A stretch of DNA of 64,000 bases from JACVRW01 sp963827065 (GTDB taxonomy: Bacteria > Actinomycetota > Thermoleophilia > Solirubrobacterales > Thermoleophilaceae), in assembly GCA_963827065.1 (NCBI GenBank), contig CAWGZM010000012.1, positions 274,879-338,878 on the forward strand. Reading direction: 5' to 3'. This document shows positions 9,293-16,930 of the stretch, one piece after another. Each line of letters starts with the position of its first letter. Within the stretch, counting starts at the first letter, position 1. Position numbers and translations under genes: made by a program. The notes beneath the pieces are model-generated. The model was not told the origin of the DNA, did not search any database, and worked only from the letters and a program-made list of their open reading frames with translations.

Positions 9293-10127
9293 CGAACCTG
9301 CCGAGCTGCTCTGCGCCGAAGCGGACCGCCCGCTCGTCGGCCGCCGGGCTGTCGCCGGCGTTGTGCGGGGTGATGGCGAGCGCGAGCTCCCAGAGCGGAT
9401 GCTGGTCCGGAAGCGGCTCCGGGTCGACCACGTCGAGGACCGCGCGCAGGCGGCCGGAGCGGAGCTCGGCGACGAGCGCATCGGTGTCGACCACCCGTCC
9501 TCGCCCGGCGTTGACGAAGAGCGCGCCGTCGCGCATCCCTGCGAGCAGGCCGGCGTCGACCATGCCGGTCGTCTCGGGCGTGTGCGGGAGGAGGACCACC
9601 ACGGCGTCCGCCTGCCCGATCAGGGCGGGCAGCTCGCTCAACTCGTGGACACCCTCGCGCGCGTGGCGAGCCACAGCGATCACCGACACGCCGAACGGCT
9701 CCAGGAGGCTCTTCAGGCTCCGCCCGATCGACCCGAAGCCGAGTATCAGGACCGTCGTGCCCTGCAGCTCACGCGGGACGGCGTCCGACCAACGACGCTC
9801 GCGGGCGGCGGCAAACTGGCCGTAGGCGTCGCCCAGCAGCGCGCCGACCACCCACTCCGCGACCGTCGCGTCGCGGGCGCCGCGCGCGTTGCAGAGCGTC
9901 GCCCAGCCCGGCACGAGCGGCTCGATCCATTCCGTCCCGGCCGAGAGTGACTGCACGACCCGCAGCCGCTCGAGCCCCGCCAGCGCTTTCAATGTCTCCT
10001 GGTCCTTCCACTCCGGCAGCACGAAGGCGGCGTCGTCGCGGCCGTCCGGCAGCCGGCGCACGTCCACCCCGTCGGGTGCCAGCCCGGCCACCATGTCGTA
10101 GGCGCGAGCGGTGACGGCTGCGATCAA
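9216..10127 (-). CDS. D-isomer-specific 2-hydroxyacid dehydrogenase
   Basis: A 303-residue NAD(P)-dependent dehydrogenase. The Rossmann motif G-F-G-S-I-G, the catalytic Arg in V-N-A-G-R-G-R-V-V-D, the Glu in D-P-E-P-L-P and the His in I-T-P-H-N-A-G are all in place, in the order expected for the family. It reduces a 2-ketoacid or oxidises a D-2-hydroxyacid; the substrate is not evident. TTG 10127 is chosen because it overlaps the stop of the SRPBCC gene as TTGA, matching the coupling seen throughout this operon; ATG 10094 is the alternative. The C-terminus overlaps the convergent MBL gene, which is unusual in length (77 nt). Confidence 0.8.
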   Translation of the reverse strand: MIAAVTARAYDMVAGLAPDGVDVRRLPDGRDDAAFVLPEWKDQETLKALAGLERLRVVQSLSAGTEWIEPLVPGWATLCNARGARDATVAEWVVGALLGDAYGQFAAARERRWSDAVPRELQGTTVLILGFGSIGRSLKSLLEPFGVSVIAVARHAREGVHELSELPALIGQADAVVVLLPHTPETTGMVDAGLLAGMRDGALFVNAGRGRVVDTDALVAELRSGRLRAVLDVVDPEPLPDQHPLWELALAITPHNAGDSPAADERAVRFGAEQLGRFATGEPLLNVVRGPLETRSESRPRSG

Positions 10128-10555
10128 CCGAGCGCGCGTTCGAGGTTGTCGAAGGCCTTGCCCCAGCCGTCCTCGTGCGAGCGCACCGCCTCCTCGTCCC
10201 ACAGGCCGCTGTGGGTGAAGCGAACGGTGGTGGCGCCGTCACTCTCCTCGAAGTCGAGCTCGATCAGCTGTCGCGTGTCGTCGCCGTCCCAGATCCAGGT
10301 GAAGGCGAGGCGCGTCGGCGGGTCGATCTCCGTGTAGTGGCCGCCGCCGCCGTACTCGACGTCGTTGTGCGGGTTGCGCATGACGACCCGCACCGTGCCA
10401 CCCACGCGGAGGTCGACTTCCGCCTCGCTCGTCTCCCAATCGTGCTCGGCATGCCACCAGCGCCGCATGACCTCCTCGCTCGTCCAGGCGTCGAAGACCG
10501 CCTGCGCGGGGGCCTGGAAGGTGCGCTCCATTCGCAGCGTGGTGCTCTCGTTCAT
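10124..10555 (-). CDS. SRPBCC (AHSA1-like) domain protein
   Basis: A 143-residue START/SRPBCC domain of the AHSA1 type. It begins M-E-R-T-F-Q-A-P-A-Q-A-V-F-D-A-W-T, the usual first strand and helix, and contains G-G-H-Y-T-E-I-D-P-P-T-R-L-A-F-T-W, the typical central hairpin. These small domains form a hydrophobic pocket; in ArsR-linked operons like this one they are often stress-related, but ligands are unknown. It overlaps the preceding 43-residue gene by ATGA and the following dehydrogenase by TTGA, so all are probably translated from a single mRNA. Confidence 0.85.
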   Translation of the reverse strand: MNESTTLRMERTFQAPAQAVFDAWTSEEVMRRWWHAEHDWETSEAEVDLRVGGTVRVVMRNPHNDVEYGGGGHYTEIDPPTRLAFTWIWDGDDTRQLIELDFEESDGATTVRFTHSGLWDEEAVRSHEDGWGKAFDNLERALG

Positions 10556-10683
10556 GCCCCGGGTTCGCGTCCGCGTCGCAGGCGCAGCATTATCCACGCG
10601 CGCGCCGCAAGCAGCGCGGCCCCCGCACCCGTCAGCGACGGGAGGAGCTCCTCCAGCGGCATGCCTCCGACGTGGGCGATCAC
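10552..10683 (-). CDS. 43-residue small membrane protein, translationally coupled
   Basis: A short frame of 43 codons starting at GTG 10683. Its start overlaps the DUF899 stop (GTGA) and its stop overlaps the SRPBCC start (ATGA), so it occupies exactly the space between two real genes with no untranslated bases. The protein starts M-I-A-H-V-G-G-M-P-L-E-E, continues into a single hydrophobic helix (L-T-G-A-G-A-A-L-L-A-A-R-A-W) and ends in an Arg-rich tail, the pattern of a one-pass membrane peptide with its C-terminus inside. The perfect coupling argues it is expressed. I do not recognise a characterised family. Confidence 0.65.
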   Translation of the reverse strand: MIAHVGGMPLEELLPSLTGAGAALLAARAWIMLRLRRGREPGA

Positions 10684-11360
10684 GACGCCTTGCCGTACTC
10701 GTCGTGGTAGTCCCACCACTGGTACGGCGGGGTCTGCGGGTAGCCCTCCGGCGAGTCCTCCCACTCCTCCTGGCGCCCGAGCGCCGTGATGTCGAGATAG
10801 GCCCAGGTGGTGCCCATGGCCTCGTCGCCGCGGCTGTTTATGAAGTAGGTACGAAAGATCTCGTCCCCGTCGCGGACGAACGCGTTGGTGCCGTGCCACT
10901 CGTCCACGCCGAAGTCGGCGTCGAAGCTGTCCGTGACCGTGTACCAGGGGATCTGCTCCCAGCCCATCTGCGTCTTCCAGCGCTGTATCTCCTGCTGCGG
11001 CGCTCGCGAGATGAATGCGAGCGTGGTGTCGCGGGCGTTCAGGTGGGCAAGGTGCGCGACCTGGTCGGCGAGGAAGGAGCAGCCGCCGCAGCCGCGCTCG
11101 GGATAGCTCTCCATCCCGGGGTCGAAGAAGAAGCGATAGATGACGAGCTGCCGGCGCCCCTCGAACAGGTCCGCGAGGCTCGCCGGCCCATCCGGGCCCT
11201 CGAAGCGGTAGTCCTTCTCAACGGCCATTCGCGGCATCCGGCGACGCTTGGCGGCAAGTGCATCGCGGGCGCGGGTCAGCTTCTTCTCCTCGACGAGCAG
11301 CTCCTCCCATGCGGCATCCCATTCCTGCGGCGATACGACGGGCGGTGTGTTCATGGTCAC
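10680..11360 (-). CDS. DUF899 thioredoxin-like protein
   Basis: A 226-residue protein of the DUF899 family, related to thioredoxin/peroxiredoxin folds. It shows the charged N-terminal helix (E-E-K-K-L-T-R-A-R-D-A-L), the Y-R-F-E-G-P-D-G segment, F-F-F-D-P-G and a C-G-G-C-S-F-L-A-D motif (possible redox cysteines), and the aromatic-rich C-terminus W-W-D-Y-H-D-E-Y-G. The function of the family is not established. GTG 11360 overlaps the ArsR stop (GTGA); ATG 11354, two codons later, is equally possible. It is the second gene of the ArsR-led operon. Confidence 0.85.
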   Translation of the reverse strand: MTMNTPPVVSPQEWDAAWEELLVEEKKLTRARDALAAKRRRMPRMAVEKDYRFEGPDGPASLADLFEGRRQLVIYRFFFDPGMESYPERGCGGCSFLADQVAHLAHLNARDTTLAFISRAPQQEIQRWKTQMGWEQIPWYTVTDSFDADFGVDEWHGTNAFVRDGDEIFRTYFINSRGDEAMGTTWAYLDITALGRQEEWEDSPEGYPQTPPYQWWDYHDEYGKAS

Positions 11361-11671
11361 TTGGACTCGTCCTCCTTCAGATATTCATCGACCACATCGA
11401 ACAGGCGGCCCCAGAGGGCGCGCTGGCGATCCATCCAATCGGCCGCCTCGCTCAGCACGTCCGGGTCGAGCGAGAGCCGGTGGGTCCGGCCGACGACCTC
11501 GCGCCGAATGACGCCCGTGTCCTCCAGCACCTTCAGGTGCTTCGAGATCGCAGGCTTCGAGACCCCGAAGCCGTTCGTGGCCTCGCCGACCGACGCGGGG
11601 CCGGCGGCGAGGCGCTCGACGATGCCGCGGCGGATCGGGTGTGAGAGGGCCTTGAACGGATCGTTAACCAC
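11357..11671 (-). CDS. ArsR-family winged-helix repressor
   Basis: A roughly 104-residue DNA-binding protein with the ArsR/SmtB core: F-K-A-L-S-H-P-I-R-R-G-I-V-E-R-L, then S-K-P-A-I-S-K-H-L-K-V-L-E as the recognition helix, and G-R-T-H-R-L-S-L in the wing. No metal-binding cysteine box is seen, as in the SdpR-like branch that sits next to SRPBCC genes. I prefer GTG 11671, which gives M-V-N-D-P-F-K-A-L, the usual short N-terminus; TTG 11707 would add 12 residues. It leads the DUF899/small protein/SRPBCC/dehydrogenase operon and probably represses it through the palindrome that covers its own start codon. Confidence 0.85.
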   Translation of the reverse strand: MVNDPFKALSHPIRRGIVERLAAGPASVGEATNGFGVSKPAISKHLKVLEDTGVIRREVVGRTHRLSLDPDVLSEAADWMDRQRALWGRLFDVVDEYLKEDESK

Positions 11672-11680
11672 AAGGTTAAC
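11663..11680. promoter_or_regulatory. Palindromic operator at the ArsR start
   Basis: GTTAACC-acaa-GGTTAAC, perfect 7-bp arms around a 4-nt spacer. It spans the proposed GTG start of the arsR-like gene and lies about 60 bases from the divergent VOC gene. Repressors of this family bind such palindromes, so this is the likely autoregulatory site and could also control the divergent gene. Binding is inferred. Confidence 0.6.
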
Positions 11681-11742
11681 CGTAGCAAGAGCGTCCGAAA
11701 CGTTCAAGACGGCGGAGCCGCGCGTTGCCGATGATCCTCGGC

Positions 11743-12126
11743 ATGAATGCTCAACTGGATCTCATCGGCATCGTCGTCGAGGACATGGGCCGGTCGCTCG
11801 CGTTCTACCGCGAGCTCGGCCTCGACTTCCCGGAGGAGGGAAGCGAGCACGTGGAGACGACGCTCCCGGGCGGCGTGCGGGTCGCCCTGGACGCGCAGGA
11901 GACGATTCGCTCCTTCGACCCGGACTGGCAGCCGGCCACGGGCGGGCCGCAGGTCGGCCTCGCGTTCCGGCTCGACGCGCCGGCGGACGTGGATGCCGCA
12001 TATGAGCGGCTCGTCTCGCTCGGATACGACGGCCACAAGCCGCCGTGGGACGCCGCCTGGGGCATGCGCTACGCGCTGATCCGCGACCCGGACGGCAACT
12101 CTGTCGACCTGTTCTGCCCGCTCTAG
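11743..12126 (+). CDS. VOC-superfamily protein
   Basis: A 127-residue glyoxalase/bleomycin-resistance-type domain. The start M-N-A-Q-L-D-L-I-G-I-V-V-E-D-M-G-R-S-L-A-F-Y follows the first VOC module, and the end I-R-D-P-D-G-N-S-V-D-L-F-C-P-L is the usual last strand. The position of the usual first metal ligand is occupied by a non-His residue, and the last one is Asp rather than Glu, so it may bind a ligand without a metal. It is divergent from the ArsR operon across a palindrome and may be controlled by it. ATG 11731 is an alternative start. No ribosome-binding site is seen. Confidence 0.75.
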   Translation: MNAQLDLIGIVVEDMGRSLAFYRELGLDFPEEGSEHVETTLPGGVRVALDAQETIRSFDPDWQPATGGPQVGLAFRLDAPADVDAAYERLVSLGYDGHKPPWDAAWGMRYALIRDPDGNSVDLFCPL

Positions 12127-12161
12127 CGGCGAGCGGCGGCGGCGCCGATACCGTGGTGTCC

Positions 12162-13022
12162 GTGCGCATCGCGACCTGGAATGTCAACTCGGTCAAGCAG
12201 CGCGTGCCGCGGCTGTTGCCCTGGCTGGATGAGCGGCAGCCCGACGTGGTCTGCCTGCAGGAGACGAAGCTCGCGGATGACGCGTTCGACGAGCTGCTCG
12301 GCAAGGAGCTCGCCGACCGCGGCTACGAGGTCGCCGTGCACGGCGAGGCCACGTGGAACGGTGTCGCCATTCTCTCGCGCGCCGGGCTGGACGACGTCGT
12401 CGCGGGAGTGGTCGGCGCGCCGGGCTTCCCGAACCCGGAATCGCGAGCGGTGTCCGCGACCTGCGGCGGGATCCGGATCGTCTCGGTCTACGTCCCGAAC
12501 GGGCGCGTGCCCGACTCGGACCACTACCAGTACAAGCTGGCCTGGCTGGCGGCGCTGCGCGAGATGGTCGCCGCCGGCCCGGAGGCGACGATCGTGTGCG
12601 GCGACATGAACATCGCGCCGACCGACGACGACGTCTTCGATCCGGACGCCTACGTCGGGCAGACGCATGTGACCGAGCCCGAGCGGGCGGCCCTGGCCGC
12701 CCTCCAGTCGCTCGGCCTGCACGACGTGGTCCGCGACCGCTGGCCGGGCGAGCGGGTGTTCACCTACTGGGACTACAGGGCCGGGATGTTCCACCAGGAC
12801 CTCGGCATGCGGATCGACCTGGTTCTGGCGAGCGGAAGCGTCGCCGACCGCGTCGAGGCGGCCTGGGTCGATCGCCAGGCGCGCAAGGGCAAGGGGCCGA
12901 GCGATCACGCCCCCGTGATCGTCGACCTGGACGAGGCACCCGACGGGAATATCGGTCCGGTCGTGCCTCCGCCGTCCGCACCGGTGACGAAGCGCGGCGC
13001 GAAGAAGCTGCCGCAGGGTTAG
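12162..13022 (+). CDS. xthA: Exodeoxyribonuclease III
   Basis: A 286-residue AP endonuclease/3'-5' exonuclease of the EEP fold. Motifs in order: R-I-A-T-W-N-V-N-S-V at the N-terminus, C-L-Q-E-T-K-L (metal-binding Glu), G-D-M-N-I-A-P (catalytic Asp/Asn) and P-S-D-H-A-P-V (catalytic His) near the end. It cleaves DNA at abasic sites in base-excision repair. It is slightly longer than the E. coli enzyme because of a C-terminal Lys/Pro tail. GTG 12162 gives the standard N-terminus; GTG 12153 is possible. It ends in a 4-nt tail-to-tail overlap with the LigD-like polymerase. Confidence 0.9.
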   Translation: MRIATWNVNSVKQRVPRLLPWLDERQPDVVCLQETKLADDAFDELLGKELADRGYEVAVHGEATWNGVAILSRAGLDDVVAGVVGAPGFPNPESRAVSATCGGIRIVSVYVPNGRVPDSDHYQYKLAWLAALREMVAAGPEATIVCGDMNIAPTDDDVFDPDAYVGQTHVTEPERAALAALQSLGLHDVVRDRWPGERVFTYWDYRAGMFHQDLGMRIDLVLASGSVADRVEAAWVDRQARKGKGPSDHAPVIVDLDEAPDGNIGPVVPPPSAPVTKRGAKKLPQG

Positions 13023-14095
13023 GCCGAGTCGTCCTTCTTGCGGTCGCGGTCGCGCGAGGGCTGGACGCGCTTCGGCTCGCCCGGCATCTTCGGGTAGTCG
13101 GGCGGGTAGGGCATGTCCCCCTCCCCCTCGGCCTCGTCGCGCTCGAACATGTCGAGCAGGGGCTGAAGCGAGTGCACCTGCTCGTCGATCGCTGCGTGGC
13201 GGTCGCCCACCTCAGCGAAGCGGGCCGGCATCGTCGCGACGGTGAAGTCCTCGGGCGCGACCTCGGCCAGCTCGTCCCAGGTGACTGGCGCCGATACCGG
13301 GGCGCCCGGCTTCGGCCGCACGCTGTAGGCCGAGGCGATGGTGCGGTCGCGCGCGTTCTGGTTGTAGTCGACGAAGATGCGCTCGCCGCGCTCCTCCTTC
13401 CACCACTTGGTCGTCACCTGGCCGGGCAGGCGGCGCTCGAGCTCGCGCCCGAAGGCGATGGCGGCGTGGCGAACGTCGGTGAAGGTCCAGCGCGGTTCGA
13501 TCCGGACGTAGATGTGGACGCCCCGGCCCCCCGACGTCTTCGGGAAGCCGGTGTAACCGAGGTCGCCCAGTAGCACGCGCGCCTCCGCGGCGACGCGCAC
13601 GGCGTCGTCGAAGTCCGTGCCCGGCTGAGGATCCAGGTCGAGGCGCAGCTCGTCCGGGTGATCGACGTCGTCTGCGCGCACCGGCCAAGGGTGGAAGGTG
13701 ATCGTGCCCATCTGCGCCGCCCAGCCGACGACCGCGATCTCGCTGGGACAGATCTCGTCCGCGTGGCGGCCGGAGGGGAACTCGATGCGCGCCGTCTGCA
13801 GGTAGTCAGGCGCTCCCTTCGGCACCCGCTTCTGGAAGAAGGCGTCACCGCCGCCCTTCTCGCGGGTCGACAGGACGATGCCGGGGTGCACGCCCTTGGG
13901 CCAGCGCTCGAGCGTCGTCGGACGCCGGCGGAGCGCGCGCATGATGCCGTCCTCGACGGCCAGGTAGTACTCGACGATGTCGAGCTTCGTGACCGGAGGC
14001 GTGCGCTCGGTCTCGGGGAAGATCACGCGGTCGGCGCTCGAGACGCGCAGGTCTCGACCCCCGGCGTCGACGATCACGCCGTCAGATTTGGCCAT
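13019..14095 (-). CDS. LigD-type polymerase/primase domain protein (stand-alone PolDom)
   Basis: A 358-residue protein equivalent to the polymerase domain of bacterial LigD, with no ligase or phosphoesterase domain attached. The catalytic Asp pair is in L-D-L-D-P (D153 and D155), motif II is S-G-G-R-G-V-H-I-Y at 188-196, and motif III is R-I-F-V-D-Y-N-Q-N. These archaeo-eukaryotic primase-type enzymes add ribonucleotides during non-homologous end joining. Stand-alone PolDom proteins are common in actinobacteria; Ku and the ligase are not in this window. The C-terminal 60 residues are charged and likely disordered. It faces xthA. Confidence 0.9.
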   Translation of the reverse strand: MAKSDGVIVDAGGRDLRVSSADRVIFPETERTPPVTKLDIVEYYLAVEDGIMRALRRRPTTLERWPKGVHPGIVLSTREKGGGDAFFQKRVPKGAPDYLQTARIEFPSGRHADEICPSEIAVVGWAAQMGTITFHPWPVRADDVDHPDELRLDLDPQPGTDFDDAVRVAAEARVLLGDLGYTGFPKTSGGRGVHIYVRIEPRWTFTDVRHAAIAFGRELERRLPGQVTTKWWKEERGERIFVDYNQNARDRTIASAYSVRPKPGAPVSAPVTWDELAEVAPEDFTVATMPARFAEVGDRHAAIDEQVHSLQPLLDMFERDEAEGEGDMPYPPDYPKMPGEPKRVQPSRDRDRKKDDSA

Positions 14096-14186
14096 GGCGG
14101 AGTTCTACGGCATGGGCGTTCATCTCTCCCTGGAGACGGCCCCCGCCGTTCGCATTAATCGGCGCGCGGCACCACGAACCTGGCGC

Positions 14187-14879
14187 CTATGGAAGGAAGT
14201 CGCGCAGGGAGCGCTTCTGTCGCACGCCGGGTCCGAGGTTCTCGGGGTCCAGCCACGCCTCATATGCGCGCCGCAGCGCGGGCCACTCCTCAGCAGTTAT
14301 CGCGTACCAGGCGCTGTCGCGGTTGCGCCCCTTGACCACCATGTGATTGCGGAAGACGCCCTCGAGGCGGAACCCGAAACGCTCGGCGGCACGCCGCGAA
14401 GCGGCATTCAGGGCGTTGCACTTCCATTCGAGCCGGCGGTAACCGAGCTCGTCGAACGCACGCCGGCCGAGCAGGTAGATCGCCTCGGTCGCCGCGGTCG
14501 TGCGGCGCAGCGGCGCCCCGAACCAGATGTGGCCGATCTCGATGACACCGAACACCGGCTCGATCCGCAGATATGACGCGAGACCAGCCGGCCGCTCGCC
14601 GGGGAGCGGCACCAACGCGAAGAAGAGCGGATCCTCCGAGCGCTCCGCCCACGCGAGATATTCGCGCATCTCATCGGGCCCTTGGAAAGGCCCATACGGC
14701 AGGTACGTCCACATCGCAGGGTCGCCCTGCGGCGGATGCGAGGCCGCGTACAGCGCCTCGAGATCGCCGGCGGCGTCGACCGGCCGCAGAACGACATGCT
14801 CGCCCCGCAGCGGCGCCCGGGCCGGCCGCTCCACAGGCGTCCAGTCGAGCTCGGTGCCAAGCGGACGCTCCTCCGTCAC
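14187..14879 (-). CDS. GNAT acetyltransferase (RimJ/RimL type)
   Basis: A 230-residue GNAT-fold protein. L-R-P-V-D-A-A-G-D is the usual strand 1, F-G-V-I-E-I-G-H-I-W-F leads into the acetyl-CoA site, and C-N-A-L-N-A-A-S-R-R-A-A-E-R-F-G-F-R-L-E-G is the hallmark C-terminal helix and strand of RimJ/RimL-like N-acetyltransferases. The acceptor could be a protein N-terminus or a small amine. The GTG start at 14879 is the only suitable one. It is a monocistronic minus-strand gene, 43 bases from the next. Confidence 0.85.
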   Translation of the reverse strand: MTEERPLGTELDWTPVERPARAPLRGEHVVLRPVDAAGDLEALYAASHPPQGDPAMWTYLPYGPFQGPDEMREYLAWAERSEDPLFFALVPLPGERPAGLASYLRIEPVFGVIEIGHIWFGAPLRRTTAATEAIYLLGRRAFDELGYRRLEWKCNALNAASRRAAERFGFRLEGVFRNHMVVKGRNRDSAWYAITAEEWPALRRAYEAWLDPENLGPGVRQKRSLRDFLP

Positions 14880-14922
14880 CGCTCCGACCTTAACCCGCGC
14901 CGCCTACCCATGGCGGGAAGTC

Positions 14923-15510
14923 TCAGCGCATGCGCCGGGGCACTACCCGGAGCCGCTTCAGATCGTGTCGCATGACCGGGCGCGCGGCGGAGTGGCGGGC
15001 CACCGTCTGGAACCCCGCGCGCCTGAAGCTCGAGGCGGTGCCGGTGAAGAGGTTGGAAGTGCTGTTCGGCGCCGCAGTATCGACGGGGTACGCCTCGAGC
15101 GCGGGCGCATTCGCCTCGCGTGCGGCGCGTAGCGCCGCCGCAATCAGCGCCGAGCTGACACCGCGCCTGCGATGGCTCCGGCGAACGTAGAAGCACGAGA
15201 GCGACCAGACCGGCACGTCGTCCACGCGCGCGGTTCGGCGGGAGCTCTCGAGCCAGGGCAGGTCGGTCCTGGGAGTCAGCTGGCACCAGCCGACGGCCAG
15301 GTCGCCGTCGAAGGCGAGCAGCCCCGGGGGCGGCCCGCGCCTCGCCAGCGCCCGCAGCGCCGCCTTGTTCCGCCCGCGCGGTCGCTCTCTGTATGCCGCC
15401 CCGATTCGCCAGTACATGCACCAGCAGCCGTTCGAGGCACCGGCCGAGCCGAACAGGTCCTCGAGCGCGGGCCACAGCTCAGGGGTGAGGGATCGCACCG
15501 TGAGCGCCAT
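14923..15510 (-). CDS. GNAT-family acetyltransferase
   Basis: A 195-residue protein with a G-C-W-C-M-Y-W-R motif near residue 28, typical of a GNAT subgroup of unknown acceptor, then a central F-Y-V-R-R-S-H-R-R-R-G-V-S-S-A-L-I, the acetyl-CoA pyrophosphate loop (R-x-x-G-x-x-x-x-L). The C-terminus has the F-R-R-A-G-F motif. It follows the CGNR regulator with only 3 bases between stop and start, so the pair is an operon and the regulator may control it. Confidence 0.8.
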   Translation of the reverse strand: MALTVRSLTPELWPALEDLFGSAGASNGCWCMYWRIGAAYRERPRGRNKAALRALARRGPPPGLLAFDGDLAVGWCQLTPRTDLPWLESSRRTARVDDVPVWSLSCFYVRRSHRRRGVSSALIAAALRAAREANAPALEAYPVDTAAPNSTSNLFTGTASSFRRAGFQTVARHSAARPVMRHDLKRLRVVPRRMR

Positions 15511-15513
15511 CGG

Positions 15514-16140
15514 TCAGGTCGATGCGGAGGAATGGTGCCTGCGGTAGTGGCGGCGTCCCTTGGAGCGGTTGCCGCACGCCTCCATGCTGCACCAGCGCCG
15601 CTTGCCGTTTCGGCTCGTGTCGTAGAAGAGCCAGCCGCAGCCGTCCACGCCTGGGCACTCCCTGATCCGTTCCAGCCGGGCGGTGGCGAGCAGGTCGGCG
15701 GCATCGCGTGCGATGGGCCAGAGCATTCGCTCGAGCGCGCCGGGCTGCTCGTCCCAATCCCACTCGTAGGCGCCGCCACTCGGCACGAGCAGCGCGTGAG
15801 TCATCGCCTCGGCGTGGGCACGGTTCAGCGCGGCGAGGTCGTCGGGGGCAGGTGTCGAGCCGGCTGCGACGGCGGAGAAGATCCGGTACAGCTGTTCGCG
15901 TAGGTCGCGCGCGGCCTGGAACACCGCCTCGGCCTCGGCCGGATGGCGCCTTGCGCGCTCGAGCAGGCGCTTCACCTCGCGTGCGCTCAGCACGCGGGCA
16001 TCCCCGGCCCAGCGCACGAGGTCGGCATAGCACGTCAAGAACTCATGCGGCTGGTCCCCGTGGCGCGGGTCGACGCTGTTGCAGAAGTCCAGGGACAGGC
16101 GCCCGCCCAGAAGCCGTAGCTCGTTTCCCTCGCGTTCCAT
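15514..16140 (-). CDS. CGNR zinc-finger transcription regulator (ABATE domain)
   Basis: A 208-residue protein with an N-terminal ABATE-type stress-response domain (L-G-G-R-L-S-L-D-F-C-N-S-V near residues 11-23) and a C-terminal CGNR zinc finger: C-P-G-V-D-G-C-G-W-L-F-Y-D ... W-C-S-M-E-A-C-G-N-R-S-K. This architecture is common in actinobacteria and is thought to bind DNA; ligands are unknown. The gene precedes a GNAT acetyltransferase by 3 bases. A 7-bp inverted repeat lies a few bases upstream of ATG 16140 and is a likely autoregulatory site. Confidence 0.85.
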   Translation of the reverse strand: MEREGNELRLLGGRLSLDFCNSVDPRHGDQPHEFLTCYADLVRWAGDARVLSAREVKRLLERARRHPAEAEAVFQAARDLREQLYRIFSAVAAGSTPAPDDLAALNRAHAEAMTHALLVPSGGAYEWDWDEQPGALERMLWPIARDAADLLATARLERIRECPGVDGCGWLFYDTSRNGKRRWCSMEACGNRSKGRRHYRRHHSSAST

Positions 16141-16144
16141 AGGG

Positions 16145-16172
16145 CAACCGGTGTTTCGACTTTACCCGGTTG
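16145..16172. promoter_or_regulatory. Inverted repeat upstream of the CGNR gene
   Basis: CAACCGG and CCGGTTG arms (7/7) separated by 14 bases, beginning 5 bases upstream of the CGNR start codon. It lies in the divergent region shared with the secreted SnoaL-like gene. Position and symmetry suggest an operator; no binding evidence exists. Confidence 0.4.
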
Positions 16173-16309
16173 GAGAGGATCTAACCGTTGTTTGGTAGAT
16201 GGATAGTTGGAGGGTGAGCCGTGTCACGGCAATGGGTGGAATAGCCCCCCAGCCGAGAACGTCTTCCTCGAAGCGCGCACAGGCTCTTCCAGCGAAGAAA
16301 GGATTCACC

Positions 16310-16849
16310 ATGAAGCGTCTCACCACCGCGATCGCCGGGCTGTTGCTGACGTTCGCGGTCCTCATCTCCTCAGGGGCGTTCACCGGGTCCGCGGCCACCG
16401 CCGACCCCTCTCACGGCGGCGGCCACACGTACGGCTTCGAGCGGTTCCTGGAGCGATACGAGGCCGCCAACACGGCTTTCGTGAACGGCGACCCGTCGCT
16501 GTGGTCGAAGATCACCGCCGAGAAGGATCCCGCGTCGATCTTCGGCGGGTTCGGCGGGCTGGGAGAGGCGGGCGTCGACGAGGTCACCCAGCGCTATGAG
16601 CTCGCGGCCGGCGCGTTCCGCCCGAGCGGCGCCGACGTGGACTTCGAGTACCTCGTCAAGGACGTGCGGGGCAGGTTGGCCTACACGGTCGCGCTCGAGC
16701 GTGCCAACGTCCTGTATGCGGGGCAGACCGAGCTACAGGAGCAATTCCTGCGCGCCACGATGATCTTCCGCTTGGACAGAGGGGGCTGGAAGATCGTCCA
16801 CCGGCACGCGGACAGCATGGTCGATCTGGAGCTTCCGACGCCGCAGTAA
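16310..16849 (+). CDS. Secreted SnoaL/ketosteroid-isomerase-like protein
   Basis: A 179-residue protein with a clear signal peptide (residues 1 to about 30: K-R basic start, A-G-L-L-L-T-F-A-V-L-I core, cleavage near A-A-T-A-D). The mature part, with Y-E-A-A-N-T-A-F-V-N-G-D-P-S and a C-terminal F-R-L-D-R-G-G-W-K-I-V-H-R-H-A-D, has the conical-barrel pattern of NTF2/SnoaL-like proteins (helix-rich N-terminus, W-K-I-V-H-R-H strand). A GAAAGGA ribosome-binding site sits 7 bases before ATG 16310. The role is unknown; exported NTF2-like proteins may bind small ligands. Confidence 0.75.
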   Translation: MKRLTTAIAGLLLTFAVLISSGAFTGSAATADPSHGGGHTYGFERFLERYEAANTAFVNGDPSLWSKITAEKDPASIFGGFGGLGEAGVDEVTQRYELAAGAFRPSGADVDFEYLVKDVRGRLAYTVALERANVLYAGQTELQEQFLRATMIFRLDRGGWKIVHRHADSMVDLELPTPQ

Positions 16850-16872
16850 CGGTCCCTCAAAAGTAGTCCAAG

Positions 16873-16902
16873 GGGCGCGGGCGGACAGACCCGCTCGCGC
16901 CC
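16873..16902 (+). terminator. Terminator-like hairpin after the SnoaL-like gene
   Basis: A 12-bp stem (GGGCGCGGGCGG with CCGCTCGCGCCC, one G-U pair) with a 6-nt loop, 24 bases after the stop codon. No T-run follows, which is usual for very GC-rich actinobacterial terminators; termination is inferred. Confidence 0.5.
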
Positions 16903-16930
16903 TGAGGTCGCCACCGGAGGCGGATCAGTC

